From contig CAAFXQ010000142.1 of NCBI GenBank assembly GCA_900767015.1, positions 1 through 21,410 on the forward strand: DNA of 21,410 nt. Direction: 5' to 3'. Below the pieces are notes generated by a model. That model worked only from the letters and a program-made list of their open reading frames with translations, had not been told where the DNA came from and made no database searches. The stretch comes from Clostridia bacterium (GTDB taxonomy: Bacteria; Bacillota; Clostridia; Oscillospirales; Acutalibacteraceae). The position numbers and the translations under genes were made by a program. This document shows positions 13,943 to 20,642 of the stretch, in pieces (within the stretch, counting starts at the first letter, position 1; the number at the start of each line of letters is the position of its first letter).

Positions 13943-14662
13943 ATGAATCGCATACGACTGTTTTCCTCCGGCGCCCTGTTTCTGTTTTCGATCTATTGTC
14001 TGATAGCCGCTCCCGAGCTTCCGTTTTCGATGCCGACCTGGGTCAACATCATCGGGACGGTGTATTTTGCTGTCTTTCCGATCAAAGACCTGTTTTCGTT
14101 TTCAACAAACAACACCTACAAAGGGCGTCAGTTTTCAAAATATTATCAACCTGTAAAGAACGTAAACCAAGAAAAGTTCGGTGCGCTTGTTAAACGTTAT
14201 AACCGTGCGGCGGTTTATTCTATGCTTTTTTGGCTTAGCTATATGAGCGTTCCGTCCGCCCTTTATCTTGCGGGCGTAATCGGCCGGGAATGGATTTTCT
14301 TTTTCTTTGCGCTTTCGAATTTTGCAATCTTTTTTGCCGTTTTCGGCTGGTGTCCTATCAACAAACTGTTTCTTAAAACAAACTGCTGCAACGAATGCCG
14401 GGTCTACAACTGGGACAGCTTTTTCCAGTACAGCTTTCTGATCCTGATTCCGAACCAATATACCGTGACCCTGTTTTTACTCGGCTGTGCTTCGCTTCTC
14501 AAATGGGAAGTCGCCGTCCACCGCCACCCCGAACGGTTTTACAAAATGAGCAACGCCTGTCTGTCGTGCGACAAATGCGACATGGAGGGCTGTAAAAAGC
14601 ACCGCAAAAAGTTTTTCAGCCGTAAGCTGAAGCAAAAAAAGGAAGCTGACGCAGTCATGTGA
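13943..14662 (+). CDS. Membrane protein of unknown family with two cysteine clusters
   Basis: I do not recognise the family. The 239-residue protein has about five hydrophobic segments (roughly 8-24, 32-50, 89-111, 115-135, 160-185) and a basic C-terminal tail (KKFFSRKLKQKK). Cysteines are concentrated in two spots. One is between predicted helices: Cys137, Cys148, Cys149 and Cys152 (WCPINKLFLKTNCCNEC). The other is in the tail: Cys206, Cys209, Cys212 and Cys217 with His220 (ACLSCDKCDMEGCKKH), a CX2CX2CX4C pattern. The second resembles, but is not, the CX2CX2CX3C ferredoxin pattern. Iron-sulfur or zinc binding is possible (inference). AAAGGA lies 6 bases before the ATG. It is a single-gene unit with its own promoter; its terminator overlaps the stop codon. 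Confidence 0.8.
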   Translation: MNRIRLFSSGALFLFSIYCLIAAPELPFSMPTWVNIIGTVYFAVFPIKDLFSFSTNNTYKGRQFSKYYQPVKNVNQEKFGALVKRYNRAAVYSMLFWLSYMSVPSALYLAGVIGREWIFFFFALSNFAIFFAVFGWCPINKLFLKTNCCNECRVYNWDSFFQYSFLILIPNQYTVTLFLLGCASLLKWEVAVHRHPERFYKMSNACLSCDKCDMEGCKKHRKKFFSRKLKQKKEADAVM

Positions 14663-14679
14663 TTGCGTCAACTTTTTTT
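14647..14679 (+). terminator. Intrinsic terminator overlapping the end of the coding region
   Basis: TGACGCAGTCA (14647-14657) pairs with TGATTGCGTCA (14660-14670) through one G-U wobble, followed by AC and seven T (14673-14679). The right arm starts with the stop codon itself (14660-14662). Confidence 0.85.
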
Positions 14680-14716
14680 CGTGAAAAAACGAGCAAAAAA
14701 AGGTATTGCTTTTCGG

Positions 14717-14745
14717 TTGCAAAACGGTTCCGGTTCTGCTAAAAT
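14717..14745 (+). promoter_or_regulatory. Sigma-A promoter of the SDR gene at 14804
   Basis: TTGCAA (14717-14722), 17-base spacer, TAAAAT (14740-14745), with extended -10 TGC at 14737-14739. Confidence 0.75.
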
Positions 14746-14803
14746 AGAAAGGTAACTTCCGACTGGTTCGGTTGAAAATTAAAAATTACCGGAGGTAATA
14801 CAA

Positions 14804-15568
14804 ATGGGTCGTTTAGACGGAAAAACAGCCATCATCACCGGAGGAAATTCCGGCGTAGGCAAGGCAACTGCCCTTCTCTTTGCCAAAGAGGGAGCCAACG
14901 TTGTCATCAGCGCACGGCGTGCTGAGCCGCTTGAAGAAGTAGCGGCACAAATCAAAGAAGCGGGCGGAACGGTTCTTCCCGTTGTCACCGACATTTCAAA
15001 GGTCGAGGACGTAAAAAATCTTGTTGCCAAGGCACTCGAAGCGTTCGGAAAAATCGATGTGCTTGTCAACAACGCCGGCATTCTCGAAAAAGGTCTTCGC
15101 CCGATCGACAGAGTGCTTGACGAGGACATTGACCGCATTCTTGACACCAACACAAAGGGCACCATGTATTGTATGCGTGAGGTCAGCGCCGAAATGGCTA
15201 AGACCGGCTCCGGCTCAATCGTCAACGTTGCTTCCGTTGCCGGACTGATGGGCTGCGGCGGTGCGGCTTATGTTTCCTCAAAAGCTGCCGTTATCGGTCT
15301 CACCCGTCACACGGCGATGCGCTTTGCCGGTACGGGAATCCGCTGCAACGCAATTTGCCCGGGCACAATCGTAACCCCGATGGTTATGGGCTCAAAGGCC
15401 GATGAGCTTGACCCCGACATGATGGGTCAGATGGCCAAGCACGGCGACCTCAAGGTTCAGCCCTGTATGCCTGAGGATGTGGCAAACATTCTTTTGTTCT
15501 TCGCAAGCGATGAATCAAGAGCTATCACCGGTCAGGCAATTGAAACCGACTTCGGTGCCATGCTTTAA
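14804..15568 (+). CDS. Short-chain dehydrogenase/reductase (SDR), 3-oxoacyl-ACP-reductase-like
   Basis: This 254-residue classical SDR has complete motifs: TGGNSGVG (residues 12-19), NNAG (89-92), Asn116, catalytic Ser144 and Tyr156-x-x-x-Lys160 (YVSSK), then CPGTIVTPM. Arginines at 38-39 (ISARRAEP) suit the 2'-phosphate of NADP(H) (inference). The GQAIETDFGAML ending is the usual place of the G-G-x-x-x-D signature in tetrameric SDRs, although here it is degenerate. The substrate is unknown; automatic annotation would probably say glucose 1-dehydrogenase or FabG-like. GGAGG lies 8 bases before the ATG. It is monocistronic between its own promoter and terminator. Confidence 0.93.
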   Translation: MGRLDGKTAIITGGNSGVGKATALLFAKEGANVVISARRAEPLEEVAAQIKEAGGTVLPVVTDISKVEDVKNLVAKALEAFGKIDVLVNNAGILEKGLRPIDRVLDEDIDRILDTNTKGTMYCMREVSAEMAKTGSGSIVNVASVAGLMGCGGAAYVSSKAAVIGLTRHTAMRFAGTGIRCNAICPGTIVTPMVMGSKADELDPDMMGQMAKHGDLKVQPCMPEDVANILLFFASDESRAITGQAIETDFGAML

Positions 15569-15584
15569 TAAAAACAAAAAAACT

Positions 15585-15620
15585 ACGGCGAGGTCGGAAG
15601 TCCGGCTTCGCCGTTGTTTA
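15585..15620. terminator. Intrinsic terminator after the SDR gene
   Basis: ACGGCGAGGTCGG (15585-15597), loop AAGT, CCGGCTTCGCCGT (15602-15614), then TGTTTATT. The two non-Watson-Crick positions are G-U wobbles in the plus-strand RNA. The left flank is A-rich, so it may also work on the minus strand. Confidence 0.85.
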
Positions 15621-15707
15621 TTGAAAGTTTTTACTCATATACCCCGTCCGGTCAGACAAGTCCATATCCGATTCGTGTTTTCGCCGGCTCTGTCCGGTAA
15701 AAACGAA

Positions 15708-16262
15708 TCACCGGCAAGCCGATTTTCTGTTGTTTACCATATCGAAAAACATACAGTCCGCCATTTCCAGCGCTTCTTTTTCGATGCTGTCAAACATTCT
15801 GATATCCGCCGCATAATCTCCTTTCAGGCGAAGCCCGACTTCCTTTTCCGTCATATCCAAATGACTGTACAGCATTTTCTTCCATTTTTCTTCAATCCGG
15901 CAGTCGTTTAACGAAGCCCAGAAAGCGGCGATACGGTCTGCGTTTTCGTACCATTTTTTGCGTGCGCTGTCGGCAAGACGGCTGTTCTGATTTTTTGCGG
16001 CATTGACAAGCTCGCCGCCGATTGCCAGATGCTCATGCAAAAGCTTTTCGAACCGGGAAGCGGCTTTACAGCCGTAAATCGGGGCAAGCGTTTTGGCAAA
16101 ATCTCCGGGGTTTTCAAACAGCCATTGCGTCACCGCCTTTAAGTCTGGCAAGTCCGCCGCCGTGCTGATGATGAAAAACCGTGTCCGATACACATGCTGC
16201 TGCCAAAGCACCCGTAATTGATTCATCAGACAAATCTGCCGTCCGTTTAACTCGTTTCGCAT
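15708..16262 (-). CDS. Conserved helical protein of unknown function
   Basis: This 184-residue soluble protein is predicted to be nearly all helix. It resembles a Firmicutes family that starts LMNxLRxLWxQHVxWTR and contains FIISTAADLPD and NPGDFAKTLAPIYG, then HEHLAIGGELVNAAK and KKWYENADRIAAFWASLN. Members have no established function and are sometimes mislabelled as acetylglutamate kinase, which this is not. Conserved histidines (WQQHV, LHEHL, YSHLD) and tryptophans recur through the chain. AGGAG lies 7 bases before ATG 16262; the family core begins at Met13, so the first 12 residues are optional. No clear promoter or partner gene was found. It converges on the SDR at 14804. Confidence 0.8.
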   Translation of the reverse strand: MRNELNGRQICLMNQLRVLWQQHVYRTRFFIISTAADLPDLKAVTQWLFENPGDFAKTLAPIYGCKAASRFEKLLHEHLAIGGELVNAAKNQNSRLADSARKKWYENADRIAAFWASLNDCRIEEKWKKMLYSHLDMTEKEVGLRLKGDYAADIRMFDSIEKEALEMADCMFFDMVNNRKSACR

Positions 16263-16350
16263 AAAAACTCTCCTGTCAAATAAATTTTTCAGTTCATTCT
16301 ATGCCAAAAGCGCAATCACGGTTCGGCTATTTACAAGCTAAACGAAAATG

Positions 16351-16386
16351 CAGCCCGGGCAGACAAAAGACCGGGCTGTTTTTTCA
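16351..16386. terminator. Intrinsic terminator downstream of the SDR at 16418-17209
   Basis: CAGCCCGG (16351-16358) pairs with CCGGGCTG (16371-16378) around a 12-base loop. On the minus strand, CATTTTCGTTT follows and ends the SDR transcript about 40 bases after its stop. On the plus strand, six T follow, a better T-tract, although no plus-strand gene precedes it. Confidence 0.75.
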
Positions 16387-16417
16387 GTGATTCAATTTTT
16401 ACTTGCTGCATTCAATT

Positions 16418-17209
16418 TTATTTGAGTATCATCTTGATAACAGCGACCTGTGCATGGTCAGGCATAGCGTTCAGAAGTCTTAAAAGCGGGTTTCTGTTGA
16501 CGTTATAAATGTACTTCGGACACTTATCCGTCAAAGCGGCATCAACCGCATCGGCAATTGCCTCGGGCGGCACATTTTTCGCTTCAACGCTGTTTACGAT
16601 TTTCTTGAAGCGCTGTGCATTGGCGTTATAAAGCTCTGTATGTTCGATAAAGCGGTCGAGCGCAACGGTCGAAACGTTGAGAAGTCCCGTCTTGACGGCG
16701 CCCGGACGGATAACCGAAACCTTGATGCCGAGCAGGTTCAGTTCCTGACGAAGCGAGAAAGCATATTTTTCAACAGCCGCCTTTGTGATTCCGTAAATAC
16801 CGGTGAACGGAAGCGGATCGAGGGGGGCTAACTCACTGGAAGTAATAATAATCCGGCTGCCGTTTGTGAGCATGGGCTTAAAAATCTTATTGATACGGTA
16901 AATACCGAAAAGATTGATATCAAAAATCCGGGTGAAGCGTTCCTCCGACATTTCGATAAGCGAATCGAGGTCATAAATACCTGCTGTATGGACAATTGCG
17001 TCAAGGTGGGTGCATTCTTTTGCAATCGCCTCATAAACGGCGGTAATCGAATCGGTTTTCGTGACGTCGCAGGTATAAAACTTTGCGCCAAGCTCTGTGT
17101 CGGGCTCACGGTAGTCGAGTCCGTAAACGGTATAGCCGTAGCCCGAAAGCCGTTTGCAAATCGCTTTTCCCATACCGCCTGCGGCACCTGTTACAAGAAT
17201 GTTGTTCAT
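16418..17209 (-). CDS. Short-chain dehydrogenase/reductase (SDR), NAD-type
   Basis: This 263-residue protein starts at ATG 17209, with AAGGAG (17223-17218) 8 bases upstream; a longer frame to 17254 has no ribosome site and would begin next to the -10 box. The motifs are TGAAGGMG (residues 7-14), Asp32 at the end of beta-2 (GLDYRE, favouring NAD), HTAG (74-77, replacing NNAG), Asn99, Ser125 and Tyr139-x-x-x-Lys143 (YGITK). The distal part (NRNPLLRLLNAMPDHAQVAVIKMILK) resembles 11-beta-HSD/retinol-type SDRs in having a hydrophobic-basic tail. The substrate is unknown. Transcribed alone. Confidence 0.92.
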   Translation of the reverse strand: MNNILVTGAAGGMGKAICKRLSGYGYTVYGLDYREPDTELGAKFYTCDVTKTDSITAVYEAIAKECTHLDAIVHTAGIYDLDSLIEMSEERFTRIFDINLFGIYRINKIFKPMLTNGSRIIITSSELAPLDPLPFTGIYGITKAAVEKYAFSLRQELNLLGIKVSVIRPGAVKTGLLNVSTVALDRFIEHTELYNANAQRFKKIVNSVEAKNVPPEAIADAVDAALTDKCPKYIYNVNRNPLLRLLNAMPDHAQVAVIKMILK

Positions 17210-17238
17210 ATGTTTTCTCCTTTTCAATGGTTTTTTCA

Positions 17239-17267
17239 ATTGTAACATGTGCAAGCGGATTCATCAA
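17239..17267 (-). promoter_or_regulatory. Sigma-A promoter of the SDR at 17209
   Basis: On the minus strand, TTGATG (17267-17262), 17-base spacer, TACAAT (17244-17239), with extended -10 TGT. It begins 26 bases after the stop of the TPR gene, and no terminator lies between, so read-through from the TPR gene is possible. Confidence 0.65.
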
Positions 17268-17292
17268 GATAAAGTATGAATAATTTTTGAAT

Positions 17293-18084
17293 TTACGACA
17301 TTTTTTCTGTTTGATATTGTATATCCGTCAAAAACTTCTTTGACGCTGTATCGTTTTCATCAATGGCAAGAATGCTTTTTGCCGTTTCGGTGCATACGTC
17401 ATACTTTTCGAGCAGCAAGGCAGAAGCAAACAAATTTTTCAATAACCCCAAGTCGCCATGAATGCTTTCCCGCTGATTGTGCAAGACCTGAAAGGCTTTT
17501 TCGTATTCTTTCAGCCAAATCAATACCCTTGAGACATTATACAGGGCATCGGGATCCGACGGACGTTGTTCCAAGGCTTTTTGTGCTTCCGACAGCGATT
17601 TTTCAAGCTCTCCTGTTTCGGCATAGCAAGCCGACAGGTTGATATGTACCTCTGCGTCCCGGTCATCAAGCTTCTCCGATTTCAAAAAGCAGTCAAGCGC
17701 CCGATCCCACTGCCGCTTTTTGCGGTAATAAACGCCCAAATAAAAATAGGAATCGGCATTTGACGGATTGAGCGCGATCGCCCTTTGTAAATACGCATAA
17801 GCCTCTTCCTCTTTATCGGCTTCAAGAAGAACTCTTGCGAGGTTGAAGTACGGTCTTTCCCAATCGGGGGACTTTGCAATCAGAGAGCGAAAAATCTCCT
17901 CCGCCTTTTCGTAGTCTTGCGTCCCGATATAACAGCACCCGATATAGTTGAGCACACTCAGGTCAGGCCATTCTGGTGCTATCCGGATAAACTGCTCCAA
18001 CGCTTTCTGATACTTTCCCTTTTCATAAAGCGCCTGCGCCTTATCATATTCGGTTTGTATAGCGGGTTTCTTTTCGCTTTGCAT
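17293..18084 (-). CDS. Tetratricopeptide repeat (TPR) protein
   Basis: This 263-residue soluble protein is made almost entirely of TPR units of about 34 residues, visible as repeated A-x-x-x-Y-x-x-x-x-x-Y/W-x-x-A-x-x-x-F/Y patterns. Examples are YEKGKYQKALEQFIRIAP, GTQDYEKAEEIFRSLIA, ADKEEEAYAYLQRAIALN, KRQWDRALDCFLKSEKL, TGELEKSLSEAQKALEQ and LKEYEKAFQVLHNQ. There is no signal peptide or membrane helix. TPRs form a protein-binding scaffold; the partner is unknown. ATG 18084 is 7 bases after GGGAG and 2 bases past the stop of the XRE/zinc-ribbon gene. A TTG at 18090 would overlap that stop but is too close to the ribosome site. The tight coupling suggests that the two proteins act together. 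Confidence 0.88.
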   Translation of the reverse strand: MQSEKKPAIQTEYDKAQALYEKGKYQKALEQFIRIAPEWPDLSVLNYIGCCYIGTQDYEKAEEIFRSLIAKSPDWERPYFNLARVLLEADKEEEAYAYLQRAIALNPSNADSYFYLGVYYRKKRQWDRALDCFLKSEKLDDRDAEVHINLSACYAETGELEKSLSEAQKALEQRPSDPDALYNVSRVLIWLKEYEKAFQVLHNQRESIHGDLGLLKNLFASALLLEKYDVCTETAKSILAIDENDTASKKFLTDIQYQTEKMS

Positions 18085-18086
18085 TT

Positions 18087-18542
18087 TCAAGCTCCCTTTT
18101 CATAATCCTTCCAATGATTGAGTTTCGGAAGCATTTCTTCAAAATAGGCTCTCACCTGCCCGGCCGGCTGATTTTCGTTTGCCATATGTCCGACAAGAAA
18201 GTCCGTCAATTCTTCAAGGCTTGTATAAACAAATTTGCCGTCGGCATAGCACCATTTACAATATTCTTCGTTGAATGTGCCGTCAATCTCTTTACTGATT
18301 GTTGCATCCTCCAACGGCATTCCGCAGCACTGACAGATAAGTTTTCTCGGAGAGCCGAGAAGCGTGTTGATTGAAACATCAAAGAAATTCGACAACAGCT
18401 TCAAGGTTTCCGTATTGGGTACGGTTTCACCGGTTTCCCAACGGGAAACCGCCTGACGGGTCACGAAAAGTTTTTTAGCAAGTTCTTCCTGCGATAAGCC
18501 GTTTTTCGTCCGAAGTTCTAACAGGATTTCTTTTGTTTCCAT
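18087..18542 (-). CDS. XRE-family transcriptional regulator with C-terminal zinc ribbon
   Basis: This is a 151-residue protein. Residues 4-62 form a Cro/CI-type helix-turn-helix (LRTKNGLSQEELAKKLFVTR, then QAVSRWETGETVPN). Residues 68-150 are a putative zinc-ribbon domain with CxxC pairs at Cys70/Cys73 (CQCCGMPL) and Cys95/Cys98 (EEYCKWCYADG), then the typical YTSLEELTDFLVGHM. This fusion is common in Clostridia; its ligand is unknown. GAGGTG lies 9 bases before the ATG. Directly downstream and 2 bases away is the TPR gene. Autoregulation at the promoter 18563-18590 would be usual for such regulators, but I could not define an operator. Confidence 0.93.
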   Translation of the reverse strand: METKEILLELRTKNGLSQEELAKKLFVTRQAVSRWETGETVPNTETLKLLSNFFDVSINTLLGSPRKLICQCCGMPLEDATISKEIDGTFNEEYCKWCYADGKFVYTSLEELTDFLVGHMANENQPAGQVRAYFEEMLPKLNHWKDYEKGA

Positions 18543-18562
18543 ATTTTTATCACCTCAAGGCC

Positions 18563-18590
18563 ATTATATCATATCCGATAAAAAATACAA
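18563..18590 (-). promoter_or_regulatory. Sigma-A promoter of the XRE/zinc-ribbon and TPR operon
   Basis: On the minus strand, TTGTAT (18590-18585), 16-base spacer, TATAAT (18568-18563). The predicted start lies very close to the ribosome site, leaving a leader of about 15 bases. Confidence 0.6.
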
Positions 18591-18750
18591 GCAACTGTCT
18601 GTTGCCGGCAAGCCCCGGGACGTGTTTCTTGAATCAGAAACAGAATCCGTATTTATTTTCGATCCTGTACAAAGCGAAATTGCAATCTCAGCAGTTCCAA
18701 TGCCGGTTCTTTATAAAAAAACGGATTAAAAATATTAAAATATTCACGAT

Positions 18751-18781
18751 TTGACTTGATTCTTCCGGCGGATTGTATTAT
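18751..18781 (+). promoter_or_regulatory. Probable promoter of tRNA-Val
   Basis: TTGACT (18751-18756) and TATTAT (18776-18781) are separated by 19 bases, slightly long. The predicted start falls a few bases before the tRNA. Between the XRE promoter and this site (about 160 bases) I see only a short GTTTCT/AGAAAC hairpin and no gene. Confidence 0.5.
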
Positions 18782-18793
18782 GCTAATATATAT

Positions 18794-18870
18794 GGAGGCT
18801 TAGCTCAGCTGGTCAGAGTGCCTGCTTCACACGCAGGAGGTCGGCGGTTCGAGCCCGCCAGTCTCCACCA
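18794..18870 (+). tRNA. tRNA-Val (anticodon CAC)
   Basis: A cloverleaf is complete. The acceptor stem GGAGGCT/AGTCTCC (one G-U), D-arm TAGCTCAGCTGGTCAGAG, anticodon stem CCTGC/GCAGG with loop TTCACAC (anticodon CAC, reading GUG), and T-arm GGCGGTTCGAGCCCGCC are all present. The CCA end is encoded (18868-18870). Length 77. Confidence 0.97.
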
Positions 18871-18880
18871 AATAAATATG

Positions 18881-18912
18881 TCCGGGCAAGATTCGCTTTT
18901 GCCCGGATTTTT
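18881..18912. terminator. Intrinsic terminator after tRNA-Val
   Basis: TCCGGGCAA (18881-18889) pairs perfectly with TTGCCCGGA (18899-18907), followed by TTTTT. It lies between tRNA-Val and the convergent M16 peptidase gene and probably also ends the latter, with CATATTTATTT on the minus strand. Confidence 0.9.
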
Positions 18913-18918
18913 CGTTGT

Positions 18919-20184
18919 TTAATCAAGCGTCTTCAAAATGTTCTCGAACTCATTTATGTTGATTTTTTTCTTGTCTCCTTTCATCGAAAAGGTCATATTG
19001 GAGCATCGGAATATTTCGTTAGCCGCACCCCTCACCTGTTCTTTTGTGACTCTGAATCTTCCGTAACAGTCGTCTGAATAATCAAGCGGTTGGGTTTTAC
19101 ATACATGGTTAAAATAAGCCATACTCAAGTTTAAATCGTCCGGGTTATCCCATTCTCTTTCTGCGTTGCACAGTTCTGCTTTCAGGTTTGCATCGAAATT
19201 GAACTGACCGGCTTTCACCGCCTGTAATAATTCAACAATAATCCTGACCGCCTCTTCAAGTTTATTTTTGTCAACTTCAAAGCTGAAATTCATGTTGCCT
19301 ATATTGTCATATTGCTCAAGTGCGCTATCATAAGAGTAAAGGATCGGGTTATCTTCAGACAGGTAGTTATGAACCAAAGCCTTATCCCCCTTAAACAAAA
19401 CCGCATAAAGCAGGTCATAAACGCCGCCGGGATATTTTGAACAGTCAATATCAAATCCCACTTTAATATAGTGCCAGTAGCCGTTTTTCACCTGAACCTT
19501 ACCGTCTCTATGAAAAAAATCCTCATTGACGGTAACCGTATTCGTAAAGCCGGAATTTTCCTGACAAATATCAAGCTTGCTGATATTCCGGCTGAGCACT
19601 TCAAGGTTTTCCGGCGAAACATTACCTGTTACATACACAAAGCAATTTCCCCGGGATAACACCTTTCTTCTGAATTGATTGATTCGTTTGACAGAAATAC
19701 CGTCTATCACCCGGCAATAACCCAATACCGTCTTTTCCGCTTCGCTGTTTTTCCAAATGATGCGATTAAAAAAATAATCTAAAGTGCTTCGCTCATTTTC
19801 TTCTCGGATTTCTGCTTGAATCCGCTTTTTCTCTTTGTTGAACTCATCCGAGGACAGCTGAATTTCATCAAACAGACCGCACAAAATCTCAATAGCAAAA
19901 GCGAATTCATCATAAGGTCCGTTGATGGTAAAACGGATAAACTCCTTATAAGTACAGCCACTCAGATCAATTCCGTGCATAGCCAGAAGCTCATAAAAGC
20001 TTCTATATTTTCTCTTCAGATTCCGGAAAACGGTATGTTCAAAAAGGTGACTGATCCCATTGTCGGAAGAGTCTTCAAACAGGCTTCCGGCTCTTATATA
20101 CAAAGATAAGCAAAAGCTCTTGAGATTCGGATTCGTTAAAGAATAGTAATCAATCCCATTAACCGAAGAAAATTGTTCATGCAT
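18919..20184 (-). CDS. M16 family zinc metallopeptidase (insulinase-like)
   Basis: This 421-residue protein has the length of a single M16B polypeptide: two homologous halves, the first catalytic. The inverted zinc motif HxxEH is intact at His46, Glu49 and His50 (ISHLFEHTVF), and a third-ligand glutamate is expected around Glu125 (IQAEIREENE). The second half (from about residue 240) lacks the motif, as usual. There is no signal peptide, so it is cytoplasmic unless carried by partners. M16B enzymes normally work as homo- or heterodimers. No paralogue follows here, so homodimerisation or a distant partner is implied. AAAGGA lies 9 bases before the ATG, and a promoter sits at 20289-20317. Base composition is more AT-rich than in the first 18 kb. 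The substrate is unknown. Confidence 0.9.
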   Translation of the reverse strand: MHEQFSSVNGIDYYSLTNPNLKSFCLSLYIRAGSLFEDSSDNGISHLFEHTVFRNLKRKYRSFYELLAMHGIDLSGCTYKEFIRFTINGPYDEFAFAIEILCGLFDEIQLSSDEFNKEKKRIQAEIREENERSTLDYFFNRIIWKNSEAEKTVLGYCRVIDGISVKRINQFRRKVLSRGNCFVYVTGNVSPENLEVLSRNISKLDICQENSGFTNTVTVNEDFFHRDGKVQVKNGYWHYIKVGFDIDCSKYPGGVYDLLYAVLFKGDKALVHNYLSEDNPILYSYDSALEQYDNIGNMNFSFEVDKNKLEEAVRIIVELLQAVKAGQFNFDANLKAELCNAEREWDNPDDLNLSMAYFNHVCKTQPLDYSDDCYGRFRVTKEQVRGAANEIFRCSNMTFSMKGDKKKININEFENILKTLD

Positions 20185-20288
20185 AAATAAGAGTCCTTTC
20201 CTGAGATATTCCGTCCGAATCGGATTTTGCTCTATGAACCATTAAAAACACTGATCTGCCGTCCGCTTATCCCATGAATGATAAATTC

Positions 20289-20317
20289 ATTATAACATTG
20301 TCATGGTGCCTCGTCTA
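20289..20317 (-). promoter_or_regulatory. Sigma-A promoter of the M16 peptidase
   Basis: On the minus strand, TAGACG (20317-20312), 17-base spacer, perfect TATAAT (20294-20289), with extended -10 TGT. The -35 box overlaps the stop codon of the 58-residue gene upstream. Leader about 100 bases, in which I see nothing else. Confidence 0.65.
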
Positions 20318-20491
20318 TTTTTTCAGACGTTCCCAAAAATAAGACACAATCAAACCAAGCGATATCAGCAAAGGAAGGATAGCAACCATATTAAATTCAA
20401 CAACTCCTCTTTGCATTTGTACACAGCCAAGCAGGAACAAGAATAATGCAATACCGGCATAAATCAGCTTAACTTTTTTGCCTTTTATCAC
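20315..20491 (-). CDS. Small two-helix membrane protein, 58 residues
   Basis: A short frame runs from GTG 20491 to TAG 20315. The product begins MIKGKKVKLIYAGIALFLFL and ends LIVSYFWERLKK. It has two hydrophobic helices (about 8-24 and 34-52) joined by a short polar turn (CVQMQRGVVEFN) and flanked by lysines, so both ends should face the cytoplasm. GGGAGG (20506-20501) lies 9 bases before the GTG, and a TTGACA-17-TATACT promoter is in register upstream, which together make this a real gene despite its size. I do not recognise the family. It is followed by the M16 peptidase 130 bases downstream with no terminator between, so the two may be partly co-transcribed. Confidence 0.7.
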   Translation of the reverse strand: MIKGKKVKLIYAGIALFLFLLGCVQMQRGVVEFNMVAILPLLISLGLIVSYFWERLKK

Positions 20492-20527
20492 GCCTGATGC
20501 CCTCCCGAAAATAATATTACTGTATAA

Positions 20528-20556
20528 AGTATAGCTAATTTTACTAGTGATGTCAA
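20528..20556 (-). promoter_or_regulatory. Strong sigma-A promoter of the 58-residue membrane protein
   Basis: On the minus strand, perfect TTGACA (20556-20551), 17-base spacer, TATACT (20533-20528). The start should be near 20521, about 30 bases before the GTG. Confidence 0.8.
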
Positions 20557-20642
20557 GTATCGGGTGCCGGAATCATAATGGGATTCACACTGTTCATGGG
20601 AATAACCTGACGGAATTGAGCCCTCAAATAAATGCATTAAAA

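Noticed and set aside
18543..18754. Small plus-strand frame between the XRE gene and tRNA-Val
   Set aside because: No ribosome site, AT-rich low-complexity product, and it overlaps the XRE promoter and the tRNA promoter region.
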